From the NCBI GenBank assembly GCA_003142185.1, contig PLOR01000098.1, forward strand, positions 1-37,690: a stretch of DNA of 37,690 nucleotides. Direction: 5' to 3'. Below, piece after piece: positions 15,873-25,100 of this stretch. The stretch comes from Bryobacterales bacterium. GTDB taxonomy: Bacteria; Acidobacteriota; Terriglobia; Bryobacterales; Bryobacteraceae. Under the pieces are notes generated by a model, which did not search any database, was not told where the DNA came from, and saw only the letters and a list, made by a program, of their open reading frames with translations. Numbering within the stretch: position 1 is the first letter of the stretch; each line of letters begins with the position of its first letter. The position numbers were made by a program, and so were the translations under genes.

Positions 15873-16522
15873 GCGCGCCTCCGCAGGCAATCCGCCAGCC
15901 CGCGCTCAATCTCGCGAAGCTGCGCATCCACCGATGCGTCCAGATTGCCGCGCTCGGTTTCGAAGACCACGGCGCCCGGCTCCCGCGATGCATCCGCGAT
16001 CACCTCCACCGGCTGGCCCGCCCCGCTCTTGCGCAGCAATTCGCCTATCAGCGCGGCATGAGAAGGATGCACCTTCACGCGGGAAACTTCCTGCCCTTGC
16101 AGCTTTTCGAGCGCCGCCAGCACCAGCCCGCGAATGGCATCCGGATCCACCGCCATCTCGCGCCGCAAGACGCGGCGGGCGATCTCGAGCGCCAGCCGCA
16201 GCATGTCGGCTTCGGCCTCGCGCCGCATTTCGCCGCGCAAACCGGCCATCTCGTGGATGGAACGAGCCAGACGATCGAGCACCGGATCCAGTTCCGCGGC
16301 GGCGCGCTTCTTCCCGGCCGCCTCACCCTCGCGGAACCCGGCGGCGTGCGCCTCACGCGCTCGCTGTTCGCCCTGGCGCTCCAGGCGCGCCGTTGCCTCG
16401 GCCAAGTCCGGCGCTTTTCCCGCGGGCCCCCGCCCCGCGTCGGTTTCCGAAAGGGGCACTTGCTTCCAGGCGAAGCGGACCGCGTTGGCGGCATCGTCCG
16501 CCGGCAGCACCTTAGACGACAT
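15869..16522 (-). CDS. fliH: Flagellar assembly protein FliH
   Basis: A 217-residue protein, N-terminally disordered, followed by an A/R/E-rich helix with GxxxG-type repeats (HAAGFREGEAAGKKRAAAEL, ~58-78), typical of FliH/SctL, and a C-terminal domain (~105-217: LALEIARRVLRREMAVDPDAIRGLVLAAL, VKVHPSHAALI, GAVVFETERGNLDASVDAQL). FliH binds FliI and links the export ATPase to the C-ring. It overlaps fliG by 11 bases and fliI by four, consistent with coupled translation. Confidence 0.88.
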   Translation of the reverse strand: MSSKVLPADDAANAVRFAWKQVPLSETDAGRGPAGKAPDLAEATARLERQGEQRAREAHAAGFREGEAAGKKRAAAELDPVLDRLARSIHEMAGLRGEMRREAEADMLRLALEIARRVLRREMAVDPDAIRGLVLAALEKLQGQEVSRVKVHPSHAALIGELLRKSGAGQPVEVIADASREPGAVVFETERGNLDASVDAQLREIERGLADCLRRRA

Positions 16523-17543
16523 ACTGCTCCCCGACCGTGCCCTTGAGGCTGATCGTACCTTCCGATTCGAGTTGCCGCACGACGGCGATGATCGACTGCT
16601 GGGCCGTCTCCACCTCCTTGATCTTGACCGGGCCCAGCGCTTCCATGTCTTCCTTCAACATCTCGGCACCGCGTTGCGACATGCATCCCAGAATCTGCGC
16701 CCGCAGTTGTTCGCTGGTGCCTTTGAGCGCCACCGTCAATAGTTTGCGATCCACCTTGGCCAGCACCTCCTTGAGCCCCATGGGATCGATCAACAGCAGA
16801 TCCTCGAACACGAACATCAGGTGCCGGATGGTCTGCGCCAGGTTGGTGTCCGCCTGCTCGATGTGATTGAGAATCTCGCGGCTCGAGGTGGAATCCAGGC
16901 GGTTCAGCACTTCGGCCACCGCGCGCACGCCGCCATAGGACTCGCGGCTGAATTCCCCGAGGGCCTGCAGCTTCTGGCCGATGACGTTGGCGATTTTGAG
17001 GATGATTTCCGGGGAGATCTGGTCCAGACTCGCCATGCGCTGGGCCACGTCGGAGCGCAGCCCGGCCGGCAGCGAATTCAACAGCGCGGCGGCCTGGGAA
17101 GCGTTGAGATGCGACAGGACCAGCGCGATGGTCTGCGGGTGTTCGTTGTGAATGAATTTCGCAAGCTGTTGCGGGTCGGCTTTTTGCAGCGCATCGAAGG
17201 AAGCGGCATCCGCGCCCAGGGCTTTGGCCAAGCGATCCAGCATCCGTTTGGCGGTGTCCGGACTAAATGTCCGCATCAAGAGTTTGCGCGCGAAGTCGAT
17301 GCCGCCGCGCGCGACGTAGTCGCCCGCCACTGCCATATGGTGAAAATCGTTGAGGACGCTTTCGGCCTGGTCGCTGGAGATGGAAGTGACTCGGGCTACT
17401 TCGCGGCTGACCCTCTGGACATCGTCCTCCGATAGCTGCTGCAACATTTCCGATGCCGTCTGTTCGCCCAGCACAATCAGCAGCATCGCTGCCCTGCGCA
17501 GCGGCGATAGCGTCTCGGTGTCCGGCTTGGCGTTAACGATCAT
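16512..17543 (-). CDS. fliG: Flagellar motor switch protein FliG
   Basis: A 343-residue protein with three FliG domains: N (LRRAAMLLIVLGEQTASEMLQQLSEDDV), middle with the EHPQ motif (NEHPQTIALVLSHLNASQAAALLNSLP, ~132-158), and C (MFVFEDLLLIDPMGLKEVLAKVDRKLLTVALKG, ~243-276), which contains the charged torque helix. FliG connects the MS ring (FliF) to FliM and interacts with MotA. It lies 23 bases after fliF and has normal family length (~330-340). Confidence 0.95.
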   Translation of the reverse strand: MIVNAKPDTETLSPLRRAAMLLIVLGEQTASEMLQQLSEDDVQRVSREVARVTSISSDQAESVLNDFHHMAVAGDYVARGGIDFARKLLMRTFSPDTAKRMLDRLAKALGADAASFDALQKADPQQLAKFIHNEHPQTIALVLSHLNASQAAALLNSLPAGLRSDVAQRMASLDQISPEIILKIANVIGQKLQALGEFSRESYGGVRAVAEVLNRLDSTSSREILNHIEQADTNLAQTIRHLMFVFEDLLLIDPMGLKEVLAKVDRKLLTVALKGTSEQLRAQILGCMSQRGAEMLKEDMEALGPVKIKEVETAQQSIIAVVRQLESEGTISLKGTVGEQYVV

Positions 17544-17566
17544 CGCCTATCCACCACCCCCGGGCG

Positions 17567-19267
17567 TCACATATCCTCCTCGCGAATCCACGTCCGCAGA
17601 ACCTGCGCCGGCGTTTCCGGGTCCTGTTTGATCTTTTCCCGCAAGTGTTTGGCCAGCACTTCGGCGGTCTTAGTGATGACCGGCGCCATGTTCAAAGCGT
17701 TCAGAGCCTGCGCCTCCATCTTCTGCTGCATGGCGTCGCGCGCGGCCAGCTTGGATTCAATCTGTTGCTCCACGTTGGAGCCGGGGGCCGCAAGGCCAGG
17801 CGCCGCCGGCTGGGCGCCCTCCGGCGCGGCGGGCAACGCCTGCTGCAAGGCCACCTTCCCGCGCTGCGTATGGCTCTTTCCCCGCAGCAGCCAGGCGGCT
17901 ACGAAACCGAGGACCACCAGGCCCAGCGCCGCTCCCGCCGCCACCGGCATGGTCTTGCGGTCGATGGGCAGGCCGAAGGGGCCGGCCGGCCTGGCCGGCG
18001 GCGCCGAAACCTGCGGCTGCGGAGGCTCCAAGGTCAGCGTAGTCTCGAACGGCAGCGACTCGATGGTAATCTGATCGCCCCGCTCGGCGTTGAACCCGGT
18101 GACTCCCGTCACCAGATCGCGGACCACCTTCAGCTTGTCCGCGCTCGGGGGCACCAGCACGCGCTGGTAGCCGGTCTTGTCCTTTTGCCAGCTCAGTTCA
18201 TGGTCTACCAGAACCGCCAGCGACATCCTGCGCACGGTTCCCGCCGGAAGACGGGTCTTTTTCACCGTTCGACTAGCCTGGTAGGTGATATTTTCCGTCA
18301 CGCGCGTGTTGCGCCCCGCCCCGTTGCCCGGGCGCGACGTGGGTCTGGGCAAACTGGAGGGAGTTCCCGGCACGCCGGCCGCGAACGCGGAGCCGGAGTT
18401 GTCTTCGCTGCGTTGGGAAGTGAGCATCACGGAGCGGGCGGGGTCGTAAAGCTCCTCGCTCTGCTCGCCGGCGGCGAAGTCGCATTCGACGGAAACTCCT
18501 GCGCGGTACTTCCCCGCGCCCAGCAGGGGCTCGAGTGTGGAAGCGATCTTGGCCAGCAGGTCCGCCTCGACTTTGTGCCGGTATTCGAGCGACGCTTCGG
18601 AGGAATCGGGACCCTCCAGCCCGCCCGCCGCCGCAGGCCGGCCCAACAGGTTGCCGTTCATGTCCAAAACCGACACCGCGTCCGGCGCAAGCCCCTCCAC
18701 GGCGCTCGCCACGAGATGGTCGATGGCCTGGACGTTCTCCGCCCCCAGGTGCGCGCCGGGCCGGATCTTGACGAGCACGCTGGCCTTGGCCGGCTCCTGC
18801 GAGTCCAGAAAAACGGATTCCTTCGGAAAAGTGATGTGGACGCGGGCTTGTTCCACTTCCGCCAGACAAATAATGGACCGTTCGAGTTCCCCTTCGAGCG
18901 CACGCCGGTAATTGACGTGTTCGGTGAATTCGGTGGCCCCGAGGTTCGCCTTGTCGAACAGCTCGAAGCCGATGCGGCCCGATCTCGGCAGGCCCGCCGT
19001 CGCCATGGTTAAGCGCAATTCCGCCAGCCGGGCGGAGGGAACCATCACCACGCCGCCCGACTCAGGCAGGCGGTAGTCCACGCCGCTCTCCTTCAATTTC
19101 TGGACGATCGCGCCGGCGTCTTCCGGGGCCAGGCCGGTGTAGAGGGGCTTGAAGTCGGCTTCCTTTTGCCAATGCACCAGGGCGTACAGTGCTGCTGCAA
19201 CGGCTACCACGATCAGGCCGATGGTGGCGCGCTGGCGCAAGCTGAGGTTGGCAAATACGCTCTTCAT
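17567..19267 (-). CDS. fliF: Flagellar MS-ring protein FliF
   Basis: A 566-residue protein starting at ATG 19267 (MKSVFANLS), with CGGAGC upstream; the longer frame to 19336 adds residues unlike the family. TM1 at ~15-33 (IGLIVVAVAAALYALVHW), YscJ/FliF domains (KPLYTGLAPEDAGAIVQKLKESGVDYRL; RRALEGELERSIICLAEVEQARVHITFPKESVFL; ASVLVKIRPG), C-terminal domain (QRSEDN, RNTRVTENITYQASRTVKKTRLPAG), TM2 at ~443-463 (AAGALGLVVLGFVAAWLL) and a C-terminal FliG-binding tail. First gene of the fliF-G-H-I-J block, separated from fliE by an oppositely oriented gene. Confidence 0.94.
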   Translation of the reverse strand: MKSVFANLSLRQRATIGLIVVAVAAALYALVHWQKEADFKPLYTGLAPEDAGAIVQKLKESGVDYRLPESGGVVMVPSARLAELRLTMATAGLPRSGRIGFELFDKANLGATEFTEHVNYRRALEGELERSIICLAEVEQARVHITFPKESVFLDSQEPAKASVLVKIRPGAHLGAENVQAIDHLVASAVEGLAPDAVSVLDMNGNLLGRPAAAGGLEGPDSSEASLEYRHKVEADLLAKIASTLEPLLGAGKYRAGVSVECDFAAGEQSEELYDPARSVMLTSQRSEDNSGSAFAAGVPGTPSSLPRPTSRPGNGAGRNTRVTENITYQASRTVKKTRLPAGTVRRMSLAVLVDHELSWQKDKTGYQRVLVPPSADKLKVVRDLVTGVTGFNAERGDQITIESLPFETTLTLEPPQPQVSAPPARPAGPFGLPIDRKTMPVAAGAALGLVVLGFVAAWLLRGKSHTQRGKVALQQALPAAPEGAQPAAPGLAAPGSNVEQQIESKLAARDAMQQKMEAQALNALNMAPVITKTAEVLAKHLREKIKQDPETPAQVLRTWIREEDM

Positions 19268-19445
19268 GCCGGTTGCTCCGGCACACTGCCGGTGTATTCC
19301 ATAGATCGGTGGGAGGAGCTCAAAACCTGAGGCCAATGAGCGCGAAACAGCAGAAAGAAGCTCTTAAAGGGCTAAAAGGGACTCACGGGAACCTCCTGCG
19401 ACTCGAAATCGTATCGGATAATGGATGCTTTCCGAAGAGGCTATT

Positions 19446-19901
19446 ATGGCTCGTTCCTTCCGTTCGGAGATTGGCCGCTGGAGTGCGCTACTCTGGCTTG
19501 CAGTCTCGACGGTTTATCTAATAGTTTTGTCGGTTCTGATCTGTGGTAATGCGCGATTTCCACTGAACCTCGGAGCGATCAGGACGACGGGCCGAGTCGG
19601 TTTATTAGTGACTCTGGCACCTGCCATTGCCGGCTGTCTTGCATTCATCCTGGTGTTGTTTCGCACTCGTGCCGGCGCAATCGTTCTTGGCGCTTATTGC
19701 GGGGTCTGGATAATCGTCCTCGCCTGTGGGCTGCCTTGGGTCTGGAACGCCCGCGAGTCCTTTTGCGTGCGCACCGTGTGCATCAGAACCCCCTGGATCG
19801 GACGGATACTGGTGTTCGCGCTGATGACACCATTTGCGATCATCGCCAACTGGGCAAAGCATGAATTCACCAGGCTGCGGCAAACGCATCTTTCACAGTA
19901 A
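19446..19901 (+). CDS. Orphan multi-pass membrane protein inside flagellar operon
   Basis: A 151-residue protein starting at ATG 19446 after GAAGAGG (spacing 5), with four predicted TM helices (LLWLAVSTVYLIVLSVLI; RVGLLVTLAPAIAGCLAFILVLF; AIVLGAYCGVWIIVLACGL; GRILVFALMTPFAIIANW). No family was recognised. It lies on the strand opposite the flagellar genes, between fliE and fliF, and its base composition is visibly less G+C rich than its neighbours, suggesting insertion or an independent gene. It has four Cys, two of them as CVRTVC in the last loop. Function unknown. Confidence 0.65.
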   Translation: MARSFRSEIGRWSALLWLAVSTVYLIVLSVLICGNARFPLNLGAIRTTGRVGLLVTLAPAIAGCLAFILVLFRTRAGAIVLGAYCGVWIIVLACGLPWVWNARESFCVRTVCIRTPWIGRILVFALMTPFAIIANWAKHEFTRLRQTHLSQ

Positions 19902-20097
19902 CAACAGTTTTTCGCAAGCAGTCCTGCAGAAAATGGAAATCCTGAACGATAATCCTTTCGCCCCTGGACCTTCGGGCTGAAGTAATGATGTCCTCGGTCC
20001 TGCGCGAAAGCCAAAACCGCAAGGTGATTCTCATCTGGCGATATCAGACCAGCCACTCTCCCAGGTGCCTGCAGTGTCCCAGTTCCGACAGAATCCC

Positions 20098-20391
20098 CTA
20101 GAGTTGCATGCGCATGATTTCCTGATAAGCGCTGACCGCTTTGTTGCGCGTCTGGAGGAACATGTCGAAGGCCATCTCAGCCCTGGTGGTGGCCAGCGCC
20201 GCAGTATGGAGATCCTCACCATCGCCGGTGAGGAAGCGGTCGACCGATGCCTGCGCCTGTTGGCCCGCGCCCTCCACCGAGCGGATGGCGCTCGAAAAGA
20301 CCTGGCCGAAATCACCGCCGCCTGTCCCGCCCGCCACCTGCAGCGGTTCGACCAGGGGCGGCGCCGAAATGGGAAGAATGGGGGACGCCAT
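20098..20391 (-). CDS. fliE: Flagellar hook-basal body protein FliE
   Basis: A 97-residue protein with the FliE pattern: FGQVFSSAIRSVEGAGQQAQASVDRFLTGDGEDLHTAALATTRAEMAFDMFLQTRNKAVSAYQEIMRMQL, split in a variable N-terminus and a conserved amphipathic C-terminal helix. The short string RNKAVSAYQEIMRMQ is highly typical. FliE joins the MS ring to the rod. It follows flgC by nine bases; the expected next gene fliF starts only 830 bases further downstream, after the orphan membrane gene. Confidence 0.93.
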   Translation of the reverse strand: MASPILPISAPPLVEPLQVAGGTGGGDFGQVFSSAIRSVEGAGQQAQASVDRFLTGDGEDLHTAALATTRAEMAFDMFLQTRNKAVSAYQEIMRMQL

Positions 20392-20400
20392 GGTTCAGCC

Positions 20401-20835
20401 TCACTTCAACAAGTCGATGGAGCGCTGGATCATGTCCTTGACCGCGCCGATGGCCGCCACGTTGGCTTCGTAGCCGCGTGCCGCACCCATCAGATCCACC
20501 ATGTCTTCGGCCGGGTTCACCCGCGGAAAGGCCACGTACCCGTTGGCATCGGCATCGGGATGCCCCGGCATGTAACGCTTCTCAGGGTCGCGCGTATCGG
20601 TCACCACCGAGGCCACGGCCACGCCGTTGGCCGCTTCAATCTCCTGGCCGAATACCGAGGAAAAGGGCGAACCGACCGTCGTGCTTTCGAACACCGCATC
20701 CTTGCGACGGTACGGCCCTCCTTCGGGCGTGCGCGTGGTTTCGGCGTTGGCCAGATTCTCCACCAGCAGTTCGGCACGCGCCCGCTGCGCCGCCATGCCG
20801 GATGCGCCCACCGAAAGCGCGGAGAACAGGCTCAT
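20401..20835 (-). CDS. flgC: Flagellar basal-body rod protein FlgC
   Basis: A 144-residue rod protein. N-terminal rod signature SVGASGMAAQRARAELLVENLANAETTRT (cf. the Flg_bb_rod ANxxT motif), then GGPYRRKDAVFES, then the C-terminal PGHPDADANGYVAFPRVNPAEDMVDLMGAARGYEANVAAI, which is diagnostic of FlgC (PxANxxGYV..PNV). Start overlaps the flgB stop (ATGA at 20835-20832). Confidence 0.95.
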   Translation of the reverse strand: MSLFSALSVGASGMAAQRARAELLVENLANAETTRTPEGGPYRRKDAVFESTTVGSPFSSVFGQEIEAANGVAVASVVTDTRDPEKRYMPGHPDADANGYVAFPRVNPAEDMVDLMGAARGYEANVAAIGAVKDMIQRSIDLLK

Positions 20836-21152
20836 GAGGTCTGCCCTTCTTTAATCGCCGAGCGCAGTTGCTGAATCTGCGAATGCAGCAGGGTGGAAGC
20901 CGCCTGAAAGCGCAGCGCGTTCTCGGCCAGCAAGCGCGATTCGCGGTCGATGCTGACGTTGTTTCCGTCATTCTTATTCGCCAGGCCAGCCACGGCGACC
21001 GCTTGCGGCGCGCCCAGCGCGTTCTGGAATTCGGACTGAAAGTCGATGTCTTGGGTCTGGTAACCGGGCGTATCCGCGTTGGCGATGTTGGAAGCCACCA
21101 GCTTCTGCCGGGCGCTCAGCAGATCCATGTAGCGTTCCAGTTCACCGGCCAT
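20832..21152 (-). CDS. flgB: Flagellar basal-body rod protein FlgB
   Basis: Rod protein with the ASNIANADTPGYQTQDIDFQSEF motif of FlgB near the N-terminus and a long helical C-terminus (NALRFQAASTLLHSQIQQLRSAI). ATG 21152 gives 106 residues; GTG 21167 and ATG 21218 are open alternatives, and GTG 21167 would place the NIANADTPGY motif about where it sits in other FlgB proteins. No strong SD decides among them. First recognisable gene of this flagellar operon; repeat family B lies upstream. Confidence 0.9.
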   Translation of the reverse strand: MAGELERYMDLLSARQKLVASNIANADTPGYQTQDIDFQSEFQNALGAPQAVAVAGLANKNDGNNVSIDRESRLLAENALRFQAASTLLHSQIQQLRSAIKEGQTS

Positions 21153-21438
21153 TGGACCGAGCGTCACACCCCAGTGCCAAGCATGAAGGTGGCCATACGG
21201 CAAGTCTTGTGGCGTCATCGCGCGGAGGGATCGAGAGGCGGCATTTTTCTGCCGTGCGGCAAGATCTTGGCGCGGGCAAACTAAGCTGGCTGCTGAAAAA
21301 ATCCGACAGAGGATTCCGAGCCACAGATGAACACGGATGAGCCAATCCTTCTCAATCGGTGTTCATCAGTGTTTATCTGTGTTCATCTGTGGCCGTTATT
21401 GTTTTTGGTGTTTTTGGGCAAGCTAAAGCGTGCCCTAC
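21153..21438. other. Spacer upstream of flgB holding repeat B
   Basis: Between the flgB start (-) and the end of the FHA gene (-). It contains the repeat B copy at 21288-21429 and no other recognisable gene; flgB promoter elements should lie here but I see no convincing hexamer pair. Confidence 0.5.
21288..21429. repeat. Hairpin repeat family B, copy 3 (inverted relative to copy 1)
   Basis: GGCTGCTGAAAAAATCCGACA (21288-21308), arm from 21319 (GCCACAGATGAACACGGATG) paired with 21358-21393 (ending GTTCATCTGTGGCC), then GGGCAAGCTAAAGC (21416-21429). These are the reverse complement, block by block, of 12798-12924. Confidence 0.75.
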
Positions 21439-22197
21439 CTATTGCTGAAAGCGGAGGCAGGCGCGGCCGAGGTGGATCTCGTCGCCGGGGCGCAGCTTTT
21501 CGCCGCGGCGGTTGCCGGCGGGGACGTCGATCGAGCGGCCATCGCGGAAGACGCGGGTGCCGAATTCGCTCCCGTCATCCGCGATGCGGTATTCGCCCGC
21601 CGCAAACTGGATGTGCGCGTGCTTGCGCGACACGGTGTTGTTGGACTCGTCGGCGCCTTCGAGAAAGACCACGTCGTTGCGGCGTACCACGCGCGCTTCG
21701 GCATCGGTCAACTCCGCCAGGCGGCCGATGTTGGTGCGCGGTTTCGAGAGCGGGTAAGTTTCGCTCTCCGCCTTACCCTTCACCACTACCAGGCTTGCCG
21801 GCGCGGGCGGAGCGGGTGCCGCGGTGCCATACCGAATCTCGAAGGCGCCGCGGCCGGATTCGGCGGTTTTGACATCGACCGCAAAGGCACTTGGCAACTG
21901 GCAGCCGGCGCCTTCCAGAGCCTGGCGCACGTCGTTCGCGAGGCGGGCCTCGGCGCCGAAAGCCGCGGCGTAGAGCGCGCGCCGGTCGGCGTCGGCGGAC
22001 ATCAAAGTGACGGTCACCAACGAGTAGGGGAAGACACGTTGGCCGCGGCCGGCGGTCTGCACTTTGGTTTCGATTTCCTCAAGGATGGCGCGATGCACCA
22101 GCAGCAGCTCATCGGACTGTGCGGCGCCGAAGACATGCTCGGTCCACTTGCGAAAGCCGCGTTCGATGGTCTTTTCGATATCGGAAAATAGTCTCAT
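21439..22197 (-). CDS. FhaA-like protein: DUF3662-type N-domain plus FHA domain
   Basis: A 252-residue cytoplasmic protein. Residues 1-~110 resemble the N-terminal domain of mycobacterial FhaA (MRLFSDIEKTIERGF...ELLLVHRAILEEIE, then RVFPYSLVTVTL). A P/A linker at ~125-135 leads to an FHA domain (~145-250) with the conserved NIGR (156-159), SRKHAHI (190-196) and GTRVFRDG turn, all residues that bind phosphothreonine peptides. FhaA recognises pThr on MviN/kinase in mycobacteria and regulates peptidoglycan (family knowledge). The ATG overlaps the stop of the SEDS-PBP gene (ATGA), so it is translated as part of that operon. No catalytic domain is present; it is an adaptor. Confidence 0.85.
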   Translation of the reverse strand: MRLFSDIEKTIERGFRKWTEHVFGAAQSDELLLVHRAILEEIETKVQTAGRGQRVFPYSLVTVTLMSADADRRALYAAAFGAEARLANDVRQALEGAGCQLPSAFAVDVKTAESGRGAFEIRYGTAAPAPPAPASLVVVKGKAESETYPLSKPRTNIGRLAELTDAEARVVRRNDVVFLEGADESNNTVSRKHAHIQFAAGEYRIADDGSEFGTRVFRDGRSIDVPAGNRRGEKLRPGDEIHLGRACLRFQQ

Positions 22198-25100
22198 GGC
22201 TGAATCAGGCCCAGTTCGAGCGCCGCTGCGACGATCTGGGCGGCAGCGGGCGCGGCGGTAGTGCCTCCGTACACTCCATTTTCCACCAGGATGGAGAAGG
22301 CAATCTTGCGCGGGCCGGCGCCATAAGGAGCGAAGCCGATGAACCAGGCATGGGAAGGCGCGCCGGCCAGCTCGGCGGTGCCGGTCTTGCCGGCGATGGG
22401 AACAGAGGACTCGGCTCGGCGTCCGGTGCCGGAAGTCACCACTTCCCGCATGAACTTGCCCAGCGTGGCAGCGGCGTCGGCGGTCAACACCGGCTGCGGC
22501 GGCGCGGTGCGCGGATTGGTCTCGTCGGCGATCCAGCGGCCCTGCGGCATGGCGCCGCCGGTTGCCACGGTGGCAGCCACGCGCGCCATCTGGAACGGCG
22601 ACGCCACCACCTGCCCCTGCCCGTAGGAAGATTGCGGCAGCGACTTGCGCAGTTGCGCGGCGGTCGCGGGCGCGGCCACGGAGATGCCGAGCAGACCGGC
22701 GGTTTCGAGCAGCGGCTCGGCGCCCACGTCATACGCGCCCAATTGCGCGAAGTAGGCGTTGCAGGAAAGCACGATCCCGCGCTCCATGTTGACCGTGCCA
22801 TGCGGCGCCCGATCCTGAATGTCGTCGCGGATAGGGCGCTTGGACCCTTTGATGAAGTTGCCCACTCGCCCGTCGGCGAGGCGGATGCATTCGTAGGTCT
22901 TGCCGGCGAGCTGCGGGTCCTTGCGCAAAGCGGCCATGGCGGTGACCACTTTGAAAGTGGACCCGGGCGGGTAGAGGCCGAAGCGCGCGCGGTCGAGGAA
23001 CGGATTGGCCTGGTCGCTTGCCGGTTCGGCTGGCGGCGTGTCGGGCGGCAAGGGCAGGCTCACGGCGGCCAGCAGGTCGCCGGAGGAGGGATCGAGAACC
23101 ACGGCCGCGCCTTTCTCGAGGCCCGCCGACTTCAGCGTGGCGCGCAAAATGGCCGCCACGCGCACGGTGAGGCGCGCGTCGATCGACATATGGATGTCGC
23201 GCGGCCGGTCGAGCACGCGGCGCACTTCGGGGCTGTTTGGTTCGTAACGGTGGCGCACCAGCGGGACCAGTTCGCGGTAATCGTAACGGATCACGCGCTC
23301 GATCGCGCCGGTCTTCGGGTTCTTGACGTCCACCAAGGTGGGGCGGTCGTCATAGCCGCGCAGGCGGCGGGCGGAATCGCGCTCCACAAACGCAGTGTTG
23401 CCGGCGGCCCAGCGTGTGCGGGTGCGCAGATCGCCCAGCAGGTCGAACATCAGGCCGCCGAATGGGTAGTGGCGATTGTCGGTGCGGGAACAGGCGCGAT
23501 CGATATCGATCGCGAGCGCGGCGTACTCGGTGCGATGTTTTTCGAGCTCGCTCCAGTCGGTGGTCGCCAGGGGCAGGCCGTTGCGGTCGTAGATGGCGCC
23601 TTTGGGAATTTGGCGCATCACTTCCTGAAAACGCGGATTGTATTCGAATCGGCGGGCGCCGTCAGCCTCCACCACTAGCGCGCCTTCCCCCATCACCGCG
23701 GCGGGGTGGAGCAACTCGACCCAGGCGGCCTTGGCCAGCACCGTCGCGCCGGCCACTGCGAGAATGATGCCCGCCACGGCTACGGCCGGGCGAAATGGCG
23801 CGGCCTCTTCTTCCGGCCGGCGCCGCGCGGAGATGGATTCGAGAATGCCGATCACCAGGAAATTCGCCAGCAGCGCGGTCCGGCCGTAACTCAGGAATGG
23901 CGTCACCACGCCGGAGAGCGGCGCCACGCCGAGCGCGCCGGCGGAGATCAGCAGAAGCTGCAGCGCGGTAGCCACGCCCAGCCCGGCGGCCAAAAAGAAT
24001 TCATAATCCGACGCGGCGCGCAAGGCGATGCGCAGCGCCCGCCATATGATAAATGCGTAAACGCCGAAGACCGCGGCGACTCCCAGGAAGCCGCATTCCT
24101 CGCTCAGGGCTGACAGGATCAGATCGGTGTGCGCCGCGGGAACCAGTTGCGGATCGCCCAACCCGATACCCATGCCGGAAAGCTGGCCGGTGGAAAAGGC
24201 CCACAGCGACTGCGCCAGTTGATCGCCGCCGTGAATCAGGTTATCCCAGGGCGAAAGCCACATGGAAACGCGCTCGCCAACGGTGTGCGGCACACCCAAA
24301 TAGAAGCCCGCCACGAAGCCCAGCACCACCAGCGCGAAGCCAACCAGGGGCACGAAAACGCTCGCGCGCGCGATGCCATAGAGCGTCAGAAACAGGCAGC
24401 AAAAAACCAGCGCCGGGCCCATATCTTTCTGCAGGAAGAAAAACAGCAGCGAAAGCGCCACGCACGCGGCGGCCGGCAGAGTGTATTCGACCGGCGGAAT
24501 ATCGATGTGACGAGTGAGCCGGACAAGCGAAGCGCGGGTTTCGTGCGCGTGCCGCAGCACGTCCCAGCGCCGCGCAAAATACCCGGCCAGAAAAAACACC
24601 AGCAGCACGCGGATGATCTCGACCGGCTGGAAACCGAGCAGGTTGACCTTGGCGTCGCTCGAGCCGGGACCGGAGCCGAAGACGATCAGCAGTGCGGAAA
24701 GCGCGAAGCTGGCCAGCAGCGGCACGAAGCTCAAGCGGCCGGTGAGGCGTTCGAAATCGAGCAGCGCGGCAGCGGCCATCAGCACGCAGCCGAGCGCCGC
24801 GCCCTGGGCGAAATCGGCGAACAGCAACTGATCGCGCAGCGGATCGCGCAGGCTGATCATCAACACCAGGCCGACGCCGGTAAGCAGAACCAGGGCGGAT
24901 ACAAGGTATGGATCGCCACGGAAACCGCGCGCGCTCCAGACCACGTTGACCAGCAGAAAGGCGGCGAAGAAAAGCGCGATCCAAATTTCGAACGAGCGGC
25001 GGAACTCCTCCGGCCGGCGCACCACCAGCGAGGGTTTGAGCAAGCGCAGTTGGTCGCCGCTCACCAGCGGCATGGACTCGCGGTCTTTGAGACGGTCGCG

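Noticed and set aside
14814-16061. + strand frame of 415 codons opposite fliI/fliH
   Set aside because: Antisense shadow of fliI with clear ATPase motifs on the - strand.
22119-23678. + strand frame of 519 codons opposite the transpeptidase domain
   Set aside because: Antisense shadow; low-complexity H/G/R composition and no family signature.
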